NCBI GenBank assembly: GCA_007121025.1
Contig: SKMO01000030.1
Span: 1-36,637, forward strand
Reading direction: 5' to 3'
From: Bacillota bacterium
GTDB taxonomy: Bacteria > Bacillota > TC1 > UBA5767
Length of the DNA: 36,637 bases
Made by a program: the position numbers and the translations under genes. Below are positions 14,330 to 21,821 of the stretch, one piece after another (position 1 is the first letter of the stretch; the number at the start of each line of letters is the position of its first letter). The notes under the pieces are model-generated. The model was not told the origin of the DNA. It was given only the letters and a program-made list of their open reading frames with translations, and did no database searches.

Positions 14330-16081
14330 ATGCAAAATCAGAAATGGATGTTGGTCATTTTGACAGGGATAATGGTGGTTGCGTTACTGGCCGGATGTGG
14401 CAGTGCAGAAGCACCTGATGTGGATCCGGGCAATGGGGTGGAAGAGCCGGTGGAGGAACCGGAACCGGAGATGACGGAAGAAGAACAATTGGCGCTTCTC
14501 CAAGAGGAACGAAGGGAACTGGAGTCCCGGCGCAAGGAAGAGCTGGGGGCATTTTATGTACCGCTTCCAGCCATCGGTGAAGAACGGGAACGGGTGACTG
14601 TAGAGGCAAAAGGGCTTTATGTGACGAGTTCAGTGGCCGGTTTTACTTTCGACGAAGAAAATGTTGAGTATTTTGCCGAATACATCCGCCGGCAGACCGG
14701 ACAGAGTTCCGGTGCAGCGGACACCAGCCGGTTGGGGGATATCAATAAACTGGAACAGATCCTGGGGATGTGCCTGGCGTCAGAAATCAATGCGCTGGTG
14801 ATCGATGTCAAAAATGATGACGGCCTGGTTTCCTGGGAAAGCGAGATCGCATATGTCGAGGAAATCAATTCCAACTGGGTTATTCCGATGCGGCATTATG
14901 AACGATTGATGAACTACCTGAAAGCCAATGACATCTACACCATTGCACGGATTGTGGTGTTCAAGGACCCTTATCTGGCAAAAGTGCGTCCGGACCATGC
15001 CATCCAACTGTCCGCCGGAGGCACCTGGCGTGATCGAAGCGGGGTTGCCTGGGTAAATCCGTACGACGAGGATGTCTGGCAATACAACATTGCTGTGGCC
15101 CAGGAAGCGGCCCTGCGGGGATTTGATGAAATCCAGTGGGATTATGTCCGGTTTCCAGACAATGCCCGGACCTACGATCCCATTACCCATTTTCCAAACA
15201 AAAACGACCGGCCCAAAGACGTGGGCATTGAGGACTTCCTGATCCACTCGCGACAGGAACTGGCGCCATATAATGTTCACATTGCAGCGGATGTATTTGG
15301 TGTGATTACCCGTTCCTGGGACGACAAGCCCGAACTGATCGGCCAAACCTGGCGCCGGATTTCCCGCAACACGGACTATATCTGTCCGATGCTGTATCCC
15401 AGTCATTATGGAACCAACTGGTATGGGTTTCAGTATCCGGATGCCCATCCCTATGGGGTGTTGAGGGGCGCGTTGCTCGAAGCCATAGAACGAAATGCAG
15501 CCATTGAAGAACCGGCGGTGATCCGTCCCTGGATTCAGGGATTTACAGCGTCCTGGGTGCCCGGAAACATCCGGTACACACCGGAAGTGATCGCAGAGCA
15601 GATCATTGCCGGTAAGGAACTGGGAATTAACGAGTATCTGATCTGGTCTGCCGGAAACAACTACGACTACCGGACGTTCTTCTACCATGATCGTATCGGG
15701 GACCGGGGTCCGGCTCCCGGGAAAGACCTGATCGACCGGACGCCTGAAGAAGCCTTACGGCGGTTCTTATCCGGACAGCAGCATGGCCGGCATCACCATG
15801 TGTTTCTGTTAACGCCCATTGGTGATCGAGAGGCTCATTACAGTGATATGGAAGCGCGGCTGGGACAAAGCGAGTTGCGGCTGACCCGGTATACGGTCGG
15901 AGACATTGAACAACAAAGTGACGGGACGTATGTGGCATTGGTGGACTACCGGTATGAGTCCCGTGACGGGATTGCCGAGGCCGAAAAGGGCCGGTTCCGG
16001 ATTGTAACGGAGAACGATGTGTTCAAGGTGGTACCACCCACACTGCGGTTTGAGCAACCCCAGGAAGAGCAGAGCGATTAA
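14330..16081 (+). CDS. Lipoprotein with putative glycoside hydrolase domain (DUF4015 type)
   Basis: A 583-residue protein with a signal peptide ending in the lipobox LLAGC (Cys23). An acidic linker (VEEPVEEPEPEMTEEEQ) and a short charged helix follow. Residues about 95-450 form the TIM-barrel 'putative glycosyl hydrolase' domain: ALVIDVKNDDG, YTIARIVVFKDPYLA, GVAWVNPYDEDVWQYN, GFDEIQWDYVRFPD, and later ICPMLYPSHYG and WIQGFTASW. The acidic residues in IDVKNDDG and IQWDYVRFPD sit where catalytic acids lie in related barrels. A small beta-rich C-terminal domain of about 100 residues follows. It would act outside the membrane on a polysaccharide, possibly cell wall; the substrate is unknown. ATG 14330 is preceded by GAAGGGGG; the upstream in-frame TTG 14282 is poor. 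Confidence 0.82.
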   Translation: MQNQKWMLVILTGIMVVALLAGCGSAEAPDVDPGNGVEEPVEEPEPEMTEEEQLALLQEERRELESRRKEELGAFYVPLPAIGEERERVTVEAKGLYVTSSVAGFTFDEENVEYFAEYIRRQTGQSSGAADTSRLGDINKLEQILGMCLASEINALVIDVKNDDGLVSWESEIAYVEEINSNWVIPMRHYERLMNYLKANDIYTIARIVVFKDPYLAKVRPDHAIQLSAGGTWRDRSGVAWVNPYDEDVWQYNIAVAQEAALRGFDEIQWDYVRFPDNARTYDPITHFPNKNDRPKDVGIEDFLIHSRQELAPYNVHIAADVFGVITRSWDDKPELIGQTWRRISRNTDYICPMLYPSHYGTNWYGFQYPDAHPYGVLRGALLEAIERNAAIEEPAVIRPWIQGFTASWVPGNIRYTPEVIAEQIIAGKELGINEYLIWSAGNNYDYRTFFYHDRIGDRGPAPGKDLIDRTPEEALRRFLSGQQHGRHHHVFLLTPIGDREAHYSDMEARLGQSELRLTRYTVGDIEQQSDGTYVALVDYRYESRDGIAEAEKGRFRIVTENDVFKVVPPTLRFEQPQEEQSD

Positions 16082-16105
16082 CGGGCGACAAGGAGGAAGC
16101 AGCAG

Positions 16106-16738
16106 ATGCGTATTCACATTATTTTTCACAGCATCCATGGTCACTGCTACCAGATGGCCAGGGAAATCGAGCAGGGAATCAGACAGGTGGAGGGCATCAT
16201 TACCGGGATCTACCGTGTACCGGAAACATTGCCCGCCAACACATTGGCAGACATGGGGGCCACACAATCTCTGGCCCGGATGAGCGGAGTTCCGGTGGCA
16301 ACAATGAATGAGCTCGAAGATGCAGATGGCATTGTCCTTGGGGCTCCCACATACTTTGGAACGCCCAGTTGCCAGATGATGTCCTTTCTTCATGGGGCCG
16401 GGCCCCAGTGGGCTGAGGGCCGGCTGATGGGGAAAGTCGGTGCATCCTTTACCACGGCTTCAGAACAAAACGGTGGGGCGGAGACCTGTCTGCATACGCT
16501 TAACGATTTTTTCTATCACCAGGGTATGTTGATCGTCCCCATGCCAACGGCGCTGACCGTAAATGAAATGCACGAGGAGCAGATTCCGGTGGGAGGGTAC
16601 GCTTATGGTGCTTCCATGATCACCGGAGGGCTGAATGACCGGGACATCACTGATCAGGAAGCAGCGATTGCCCGGCTTCAGGGTCGTCAAATTGCCGGAG
16701 TCGTCAGAGATTTGCTCCGTAGCCGAAAGGAGAAATGA
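16106..16738 (+). CDS. WrbA-like flavodoxin-fold NAD(P)H:quinone oxidoreductase
   Basis: A 210-residue flavodoxin-fold protein. The phosphate-binding loop is near HSIHGHCYQMA (the T/SxTGxT loop of flavodoxins is altered to S-I-H-G-H-C). GAPTYFGTPSCQM is the WrbA hallmark (GxPTRFG-like), and the FTTASEQNGGAETCL segment matches the WrbA SxxxxxGGxE region. WrbA proteins bind FMN and reduce quinones by two electrons. The C-terminal ITGGLNDRDITDQE, with the final helices, also fits. AAGGAGG lies 10 nt before ATG. It follows the lipoprotein gene by 24 nt and precedes a second flavoprotein by 4 nt, so the two flavin genes are probably cotranscribed. Confidence 0.85.
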   Translation: MRIHIIFHSIHGHCYQMAREIEQGIRQVEGIITGIYRVPETLPANTLADMGATQSLARMSGVPVATMNELEDADGIVLGAPTYFGTPSCQMMSFLHGAGPQWAEGRLMGKVGASFTTASEQNGGAETCLHTLNDFFYHQGMLIVPMPTALTVNEMHEEQIPVGGYAYGASMITGGLNDRDITDQEAAIARLQGRQIAGVVRDLLRSRKEK

Positions 16739-16742
16739 CGCC

Positions 16743-17246
16743 ATGGAAGAAGTTCGTTATGAGGAGTACGCAAAAGAGTACTTGGAACAGCTGAAAAAAG
16801 GGGCCTTTCTCACCGTCAAGGGAGCACGGGACAACACGATGACCATCGGCTGGGGAACCATCGGCTACATGTGGAAGAAGCCTGTGCTCATGGTGATGGT
16901 CCGGCCGACCCGCCACAGCTATGCCCTTCTGGAGCAAGCCCGTGAGTTTACGGTCAGTGTGCCACTCCATCAAAACTTGCAGGACCAGCTGTTGGGTTGC
17001 GGGAAGCATTCTGGCCGGGATATGGATAAATTCAAGGAGTTTGGACTGGATAAACAAAACGCCCTTTCCCTTCTGGAGACACCGGTGGTGGGGAACTGCC
17101 GGCTGCACTATGAATGCCGGCTGTTGTACCGGCATCCTTTGGACCCGGAGGAGTTGGATGAAGTCATCCGGGACACTGCGTATACTCAGGGAGACTATCA
17201 TGTGCTGTATTACGGAGAAGTCCTTGAATCGTATTTGACGGATTAG
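16743..17246 (+). CDS. Flavin-reductase-like (FMN-binding split-barrel) protein
   Basis: A 167-residue protein of the flavin reductase / FMN-binding split-barrel type, close to the short clostridial members related to flavoredoxin. Indicators: KGAFLTVKGARDNTMTIGWGTIGYMWKKPV near the start (the flavin-contact strand pair), RPTRHSYALLEQAREFTVSVP, then CGKHSGRDMDKF, which matches the usual G-x-x-SGRD-DKF segment. It likely binds FMN and shuttles electrons in the cytoplasm. ATG 16743 is preceded by AAAGGAG at about 10 nt. With the adjacent WrbA-like protein it may form a small redox pair; the electron donor is not evident. Confidence 0.85.
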   Translation: MEEVRYEEYAKEYLEQLKKGAFLTVKGARDNTMTIGWGTIGYMWKKPVLMVMVRPTRHSYALLEQAREFTVSVPLHQNLQDQLLGCGKHSGRDMDKFKEFGLDKQNALSLLETPVVGNCRLHYECRLLYRHPLDPEELDEVIRDTAYTQGDYHVLYYGEVLESYLTD

Positions 17247-17305
17247 GCACCTCTGAAGCCCCGGCGTGTCGGGCTCAAACATCCGAAAGATTTTCATCGG
17301 GAGCC

Positions 17306-17333
17306 TTCAAAAAAAGTTTTTCTGTGATATACT
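17306..17333 (+). promoter_or_regulatory. Promoter upstream of ridA
   Basis: TTCAAA (17306-17311), 16-bp spacer, TATACT (17328-17333). An AT-rich leader of about 55 nt leads to the GGGGGGA ribosome site. The -35 is only a 4/6 match. Confidence 0.55.
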
Positions 17334-17396
17334 AGCAGTGTAAATCACATTTAATTATCGATTGATTATTTAACTAGAAAACAGGGGGGACGGATG

Positions 17397-17858
17397 ATGT
17401 CATACGAAGCCAAATGCAGGGAACTGGGTATTGAGATTCCCGTACCGGGTAAGCCCGCGGCGGCATACGAACCGGGTGTCCTGATTGATGGATATGTGTA
17501 CGTCTCCGGCCAGCTGCCCATGGTGGATGGAACATTGAGCCTGGCCGGCGTTGTCGGTGAGGACGTGTCGCTTGAGCAGGCCTATGAGGCGGCCCGTATC
17601 TGTGCAATCAACGGCCTTGGTGTGGTCAAAAGCCTGTTGGGCTCTCTTGACCGCGTCGAGCGGGTGATCAAGGTAGAGGGATTTGTAAACAGCCCTCAGT
17701 CCTATGGAATGCAGCCCAAAGTCATTAATGGAGCGTCCGAGCTACTTGGGGAGATTTTTGGGGACGCCGGCAAGCATGCCCGATTCGCCATTGGGACCAG
17801 CGGATTGCCGCTGGGCGCTGCTGTGGAAGTGAGCATGGTGGTCAAAGTCAAAGAATGA
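17397..17858 (+). CDS. RidA-family protein (enamine/imine deaminase)
   Basis: A 153-residue YjgF/YER057c/UK114 family protein of the slightly long subgroup. The trimer core shows VYVSGQLPMVDGTL (strands 1-2), LGVVKSLLGSLDRVERVIKVEGFV and HARFAIGTSGLPLGAAVEVSMVV. The last segment contains the conserved Arg (HAR) and Leu-Pro/Glu pattern needed to hydrolyse imines. RidA proteins hydrolyse 2-aminoacrylate and related reactive enamines formed from serine and cysteine by PLP enzymes. It stands just upstream of the aminotransferase-SerA-DUF1015 genes, so protection of serine metabolism is a sensible role. ATG 17397 fits the GGGGGGA spacing better than ATG 17394. Confidence 0.88.
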   Translation: MSYEAKCRELGIEIPVPGKPAAAYEPGVLIDGYVYVSGQLPMVDGTLSLAGVVGEDVSLEQAYEAARICAINGLGVVKSLLGSLDRVERVIKVEGFVNSPQSYGMQPKVINGASELLGEIFGDAGKHARFAIGTSGLPLGAAVEVSMVVKVKE

Positions 17859-17889
17859 GCAGTTGGTGGTTGCCGAAACCGCACACACG

Positions 17890-17921
17890 TTGCTGATGAT
17901 ATCTGAACAAGATATATCATA
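17890..17921 (+). promoter_or_regulatory. Hairpin and possible promoter before the class-V aminotransferase gene
   Basis: TTGCTG (17890-17895), 17-bp spacer, TATATC (17913-17918) is a weak promoter-like arrangement. The same stretch can fold as TGATATCT, loop GAACA, then AGATATATCA with a 2-nt bulge. Either reading, or neither, may be real. Confidence 0.35.
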
Positions 17922-17965
17922 GAGGGGTATCAAAAATTTTACTGGTCAAAGAGGAGGAAATGGGA

Positions 17966-19039
17966 ATGCACAAAAAGTTATTTATTCCAGGTCCTGTGGA
18001 CGTGGCGCCTGACGTTCTTCAGAGAATGGCATCGCCAATGATCGGACACAGAACCAACGAGGCATCGGTTCTGCAGAAAAGTTGTCATGACAAAATGCAG
18101 AAACTGTTCTACACGGAAAACATGATCATGTTTTCCACGTCATCCGGAAGCGGCTTCATGGAAGGGGCGATCCGGTCTTGCACGCGGAAAAGAGCAGCGG
18201 TCTTTTCCATCGGAGCGTTTGGCAACAGATGGTACAAGATGGCAACGGCCAATGGCGTGCCTGCGGACAAATTCGAAGCAGAATGGGGGACACCGACAAC
18301 GCCGGAGATGGTCGATGAAGTCCTGGCCACCGGAAAATATGATCTGATTACGGTGACACACAACGAGACATCCACCGGTATTCAAAACCCTGTGGAAGAG
18401 ATCGCTGAAGTCATGAAAAAATACCCGGATGTGGTCTGGTGCGTGGATGCGGTCAGCTCTGCCGGCGGCGCAAAAATTGAAGTCGACAAACTGGGCATTG
18501 ATGTTCTCATTACGGCAACACAGAAAGCCCTGGGACTGCCTCCCGGACTGGCCATCTGCTCTTTCTCAGAAAAAGCCTACGAGGCCACAAAGGAAGTGGA
18601 AAACAGAGGGTTGTACTTTGATATGCAGGAGATCTACGATACGATCATCAAAAAGAATCACCAGTATCCGTCTACACCGTCGGTTTCCCACCTGTATGCA
18701 CTGGACTACCAGCTGGACAAGATCATGCTGGAGGGCCTGGATGCCAGATGGGCCAGACACGAAGAAATGGCCAAGTATGTCAGAACCTGGGCAAACAAGC
18801 ACTTTGAACTGCTGCCTGAGGAAAGATATGCGTCAAGAACACTGACCAACGTGAAAAACACCAGGGAGATCAGTGTGGGCGCACTCAACAAGGAACTGGC
18901 CAAAAGAGGCATGTGCATCTCCAACGGTTACGGCAAGATGAAGGATGTTACGTTCAGAATTGCCCATATGGCCGACACGACTCTGCCGGAAATCAGAGCC
19001 CTGCTGTTTGAAATCGAAGATATTCTTGGTCTGAACTAG
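17966..19039 (+). CDS. Class-V aminotransferase (alanine/serine-glyoxylate or phosphoserine type)
   Basis: A 357-residue PLP enzyme of fold type I, class V. FIPGPVDVAPDVLQRMASPMIGHRT is the family's N-terminal signature, STSSGSGFMEGAIRS is the phosphate-binding loop, CVDAVSSAGG holds the PLP-contacting Asp, and TATQKALGLPPG carries the Schiff-base lysine K187. Members of this group act as alanine-glyoxylate, serine-glyoxylate or, when next to serA, as phosphoserine aminotransferases. Given SerA and DUF1015 downstream, conversion of 3-phosphohydroxypyruvate to phosphoserine is the likely role (inferred from context). ATG 17966 has GAGGAGGA at 7 nt; ATG 17960 is too close. Arginine is coded almost only by AGA (13 of 16), unlike most genes around. 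Confidence 0.87.
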   Translation: MHKKLFIPGPVDVAPDVLQRMASPMIGHRTNEASVLQKSCHDKMQKLFYTENMIMFSTSSGSGFMEGAIRSCTRKRAAVFSIGAFGNRWYKMATANGVPADKFEAEWGTPTTPEMVDEVLATGKYDLITVTHNETSTGIQNPVEEIAEVMKKYPDVVWCVDAVSSAGGAKIEVDKLGIDVLITATQKALGLPPGLAICSFSEKAYEATKEVENRGLYFDMQEIYDTIIKKNHQYPSTPSVSHLYALDYQLDKIMLEGLDARWARHEEMAKYVRTWANKHFELLPEERYASRTLTNVKNTREISVGALNKELAKRGMCISNGYGKMKDVTFRIAHMADTTLPEIRALLFEIEDILGLN

Positions 19040-19057
19040 ACCAAAGAGACGACTGAA

Positions 19058-19091
19058 GGGGACTTAGGGCCGTATAAGGCTCTAAGTTTCC
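19058..19091 (+). promoter_or_regulatory. Intercistronic RNA hairpin between the aminotransferase gene and serA
   Basis: GGGGACTTAGGGCC (19058-19071), loop GTATAA, GGCTCTAAGTTTCC (19078-19091). As RNA this pairs over 14 bp with three G-U wobbles. It is followed by TTTTT after 5 nt (19096-19100), then the serA ribosome site. It may be an attenuator or a stabilising or processing structure. Confidence 0.6.
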
Positions 19092-19124
19092 GCTGTTTTT
19101 GAATCAACGAAGGAGGATATAACA

Positions 19125-20033
19125 ATGGCAAAAATTCTTGTAACGGATGGAATGGATAAGAGTGCGGTGGCGTCCCTGAAAGGACTGGGACACGATGTGA
19201 TTGAAGAGTTTTTTGAGCCGGCAGACCTGGCCAAAAAAGTTCAGGAAGTGGACGCCCTGGTGGTTCGTTCTGCAACCAAAGTTACGGCAGACATTCTCGA
19301 TGCAGCAGCGAAGAGCGGACAACTGAAGGTGGTCATCAGAGCAGGCGTGGGCATTGACAACATTGATGCAAAGCATGCGGACAAACGGGGGATCCAGGTC
19401 AGAAACACACCGGCAGCCAGCTCCTCAGCGGTTGCTGAACTGGCCCTTGCCCACATGTTTGCTCTGGCACGGTTTATTCCGGCAGCCAATGTGACCATGA
19501 GAGACGGACAGTGGAACAAGAAAGCCTACAAGGGCATCGAACTGGCGGGCAAAACCCTTGGGCTGATCGGCTTTGGCCGGATTGCCAGAAGCCTGGCCGA
19601 AAAAGCCAATGCTTTGGGAATGAAGGTTGTTTACACCGATATTCTGGGCAAGTTTGAAGGGTTTGACCAGTACGAGTATATGGAACAGGATGAGATTCTC
19701 AAAACCGCTGATTTCATCTCCCTGCACATTCCGTATGACAAGGCAGTCGGCCCAACCATCACTTCCCGGGAAATCGGCATGATGAAAGACGGCGCTTACC
19801 TGATCAACTGTGCCCGTGGTGGAGTTGTTGAAGAAAAGGCACTGGTTGAAGCGCTGAATTCAGGAAAACTGTCCGGAGCAGCTGTGGACGTTTTTGAAGT
19901 TGAGCCGACGCCCAACGAAGATCTGGTATCTTGCAGCAACGTGTCCTGCACACCGCATATCGGTGCGTCGACCCGGGAAGCCCAGGCCAGAATTGGTGAG
20001 GAAATCGTTGAGATTGTTAAGGAATATTTCTAA
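19125..20033 (+). CDS. serA: D-3-phosphoglycerate dehydrogenase, short form
   Basis: A 302-residue D-2-hydroxyacid dehydrogenase. VIRAGVGIDNID and the NAD-binding GLIGFGRIARSLAEKA identify the family. The catalytic set is R231 (NCARGG), E260 (VFEVEP) and H278 (TPHIGAST). The protein lacks the C-terminal ACT and intervening domains of the long PGDH, so no serine feedback site of the classical kind is present. It oxidises 3-phosphoglycerate to 3-phosphohydroxypyruvate with NAD, the first step of serine synthesis. The assignment over other hydroxyacid dehydrogenases rests on the neighbouring aminotransferase and DUF1015 genes. AGGAGG sits 8 nt before ATG. Confidence 0.88.
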   Translation: MAKILVTDGMDKSAVASLKGLGHDVIEEFFEPADLAKKVQEVDALVVRSATKVTADILDAAAKSGQLKVVIRAGVGIDNIDAKHADKRGIQVRNTPAASSSAVAELALAHMFALARFIPAANVTMRDGQWNKKAYKGIELAGKTLGLIGFGRIARSLAEKANALGMKVVYTDILGKFEGFDQYEYMEQDEILKTADFISLHIPYDKAVGPTITSREIGMMKDGAYLINCARGGVVEEKALVEALNSGKLSGAAVDVFEVEPTPNEDLVSCSNVSCTPHIGASTREAQARIGEEIVEIVKEYF

Positions 20034-20055
20034 ATAACGGAAGGAGGATGGTTCA

Positions 20056-21303
20056 ATGGCTGTCGTAAAACCATTCGCAGCAGTCAGACCGAACAAAGGT
20101 CTGGCAGAGAAAGTGGCATCGTTGCCCTATGATGTTATGAACCGGCAGGAAGCCAAGGAAATGGCTGATGGGAACCCTTATTCCTTCCTGCATGTGGGCC
20201 GTTCAGAAATTGACATTGCAGACTCAGTCAGTCAGTACGATGACGCGGTGTATGCCAAGGCCCGGGAAAATTTGGACCGGATGATCAGCGAAGGAACGCT
20301 GATTCAGGAGGATGCTCCCTGCTACTACATCTACCGGCAGATCATGGACGGACGGGCACAGACCGGACTGGTCGGTTGCACATCCATCGATGAGTATATC
20401 GATGACACCATCAAAAAGCACGAGTTCACCCGGGAAGAGAAGGAAATCGACCGGATCAACCATTTTGATGTATGTGATGCAAACACTGAACCGGTGTTTC
20501 TGACTTACCGGAACAAACCGGAGATCAATGAGATTGTTGGAAACTGGATCAATGAGCACGATACGATCTTTGATTTTGTGTCGGACGACGGAATCGCCCA
20601 TGTGGGCTGGAAGATTGATGACGGAGAACTGGTGTCAAGGATCGATGGATTGTTTGCCGAGCTGGACAATCTCTATATCGCGGACGGCCACCACCGGAGC
20701 GCTTCGGCGGCCAAGGTTGGCCTGAAGCGCAGACAGGAAAACCCGGATTACTCCGGGGATGAGGAGTTCAACAGATTTCTGGCGGTGATCTTTCCTGACC
20801 ATGAACTATTGGTGATGGATTACAACCGGGTGGTCAAAGACCTGAATGGACTTTCAGAGGAAGCGTATCTGGAAGCGGTTCAAAAAGTGTTTTCTGTGGA
20901 GGAGTACAAGGGAAGTGGTCCATACAGGCCGGACAATAAGCACCGGTTCGGGATGTACTTGGACGGGAAATGGTACATTCTGGAAGCCCTGGAGGGGACA
21001 TACGACCCGTCCCATCCAGTGAACAGTCTGGATTCTGCCATTTTGCAGAACAATCTGCTCGACCCAATCCTGGGGATTGAAAATCCAAGGACAGACAAGC
21101 GGATCGATTTCATTGGTGGGATCCGGGGCTTGGAAGAGCTGGAAAGACGGGTTTCCGGAGGCATGAAGGTCGCTTTTTCCATGTACCCAACCACCATTGA
21201 TGATTTGATGAGTGTGGCTGATGCCGGTGAAGTGATGCCACCGAAATCAACCTGGTTCGAGCCAAAACTCAGAAGTGGATTATTTGTGCACAAACTCTGC
21301 TAA
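20056..21303 (+). CDS. DUF1015 family protein linked to serine biosynthesis
   Basis: A 415-residue DUF1015 protein. Family landmarks are KPFAAVRPN at the start, SLPYDVMNRQEA, the block around K121-H122-E123 (KKHEFTREEKEIDR), and the invariant-looking D210-G-H-H-R214-SASA. A short DGHHR motif of this type recalls ParB/SerK-like nucleotide-binding proteins; I infer but cannot prove a nucleotide or phosphoryl-transfer role. It follows serA by 22 nt with AAGGAGG 7 nt before ATG, so the three genes form one unit. No SerB-type phosphoserine phosphatase (DxDxT) is encoded nearby. That makes this protein a candidate for a serine-phosphate-related step. Confidence 0.85.
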   Translation: MAVVKPFAAVRPNKGLAEKVASLPYDVMNRQEAKEMADGNPYSFLHVGRSEIDIADSVSQYDDAVYAKARENLDRMISEGTLIQEDAPCYYIYRQIMDGRAQTGLVGCTSIDEYIDDTIKKHEFTREEKEIDRINHFDVCDANTEPVFLTYRNKPEINEIVGNWINEHDTIFDFVSDDGIAHVGWKIDDGELVSRIDGLFAELDNLYIADGHHRSASAAKVGLKRRQENPDYSGDEEFNRFLAVIFPDHELLVMDYNRVVKDLNGLSEEAYLEAVQKVFSVEEYKGSGPYRPDNKHRFGMYLDGKWYILEALEGTYDPSHPVNSLDSAILQNNLLDPILGIENPRTDKRIDFIGGIRGLEELERRVSGGMKVAFSMYPTTIDDLMSVADAGEVMPPKSTWFEPKLRSGLFVHKLC

Positions 21304-21312
21304 ACGTGATAA

Positions 21313-21354
21313 CACCACCAGAAAACCCGCCGGACGGCGGGTTTTCTGGTGGTG
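21313..21354. terminator. Bidirectional terminator, 19-bp perfect stem
   Basis: CACCACCAGAAAACCCGCC (21313-21331), loop GGAC, and its exact complement (21336-21354). It separates DUF1015 on + from the convergent cupin on -. Confidence 0.88.
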
Positions 21355-21361
21355 AAACAAA

Positions 21362-21679
21362 TCAGTCTGAGTCGGTTGAAAAAAGCTTGATGTTGATCAG
21401 CTCAAGTGTCTCATTGCCCTTGTTGTTGACGTTCATCAATGTGCGGTAAGGAATGCTCAGCAGACTTCCCGGGCCGTATGTGTGGTCCGGCTGATCGCCC
21501 AGCTGCAGGGTGACGACTCCCCGAAGAACGGTCATGAGCAGATGGGCATTGGCCCGGTGTTCCGGGAGTCCTTCTCCCGGAGGAAAGACCAGGTGAATGT
21601 AGTGCAGATGGCTTTCGTCAATGAGTCGTTCAGTCAAGCGCTGGTCACTTTGGGTCAGTTCGTACAGGGTTTCAATCAT
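21362..21679 (-). CDS. Small cupin-domain protein
   Basis: A 105-residue cupin. Motif 1 is PEHRANAHLLMTVLRGVVTLQLGDQ, with H-x4-H instead of HxH, and motif 2 is GPGSLLSIPYRTLMNVNN, in which the usual histidine is replaced. It resembles small anti-sigma-like or sugar-sensing cupins, with incomplete metal ligands. The start at 21679 has AAAGGAG 8 nt upstream; the longer open frame to 21874 includes the next gene's terminator and is not used. The ribosome site can be paired in a hairpin with an upstream copy of GCTCCTTT (see 21686-21725). Function unknown. Confidence 0.75.
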   Translation of the reverse strand: MIETLYELTQSDQRLTERLIDESHLHYIHLVFPPGEGLPEHRANAHLLMTVLRGVVTLQLGDQPDHTYGPGSLLSIPYRTLMNVNNKGNETLELINIKLFSTDSD

Positions 21680-21685
21680 GGGAAA

Positions 21686-21725
21686 GCTCCTTTGCGTTTT
21701 CTTTAACGGTAGTCCAAAAAGGAGC
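21686..21725 (-). promoter_or_regulatory. Inverted repeat covering the cupin ribosome binding site
   Basis: On the minus-strand transcript GCTCCTTT (21725-21718) can pair with AAAGGAGC (21693-21686), which contains the ribosome site. The loop is 24 nt. This could hold the site closed until another structure or factor opens it. Confidence 0.4.
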
Positions 21726-21788
21726 ATCTGTATGTGATCATTGTTACCAAACAAGCGGTCGCCGTCCACCTTAGGTTTCACTCGTGGG

Positions 21789-21815
21789 AAAAAAAGCCAT
21801 CCGGTTTCGGATGGC
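21789..21815 (-). terminator. Intrinsic terminator of the class II aldolase gene
   Basis: Minus strand: GCCATCCG, loop AAAC, CGGATGGC (21815-21796), then a run of seven T (21795-21789). It starts 7 nt after the aldolase stop codon. Confidence 0.92.
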
Positions 21816-21821
21816 GAAGGT

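Noticed and set aside
17247-17290. Possible terminator hairpin AGCCCCG/CGGGCT after the flavin-reductase-like gene
   Set aside because: The stem is short and bulged and has no T-run after it; I could not call it a terminator.
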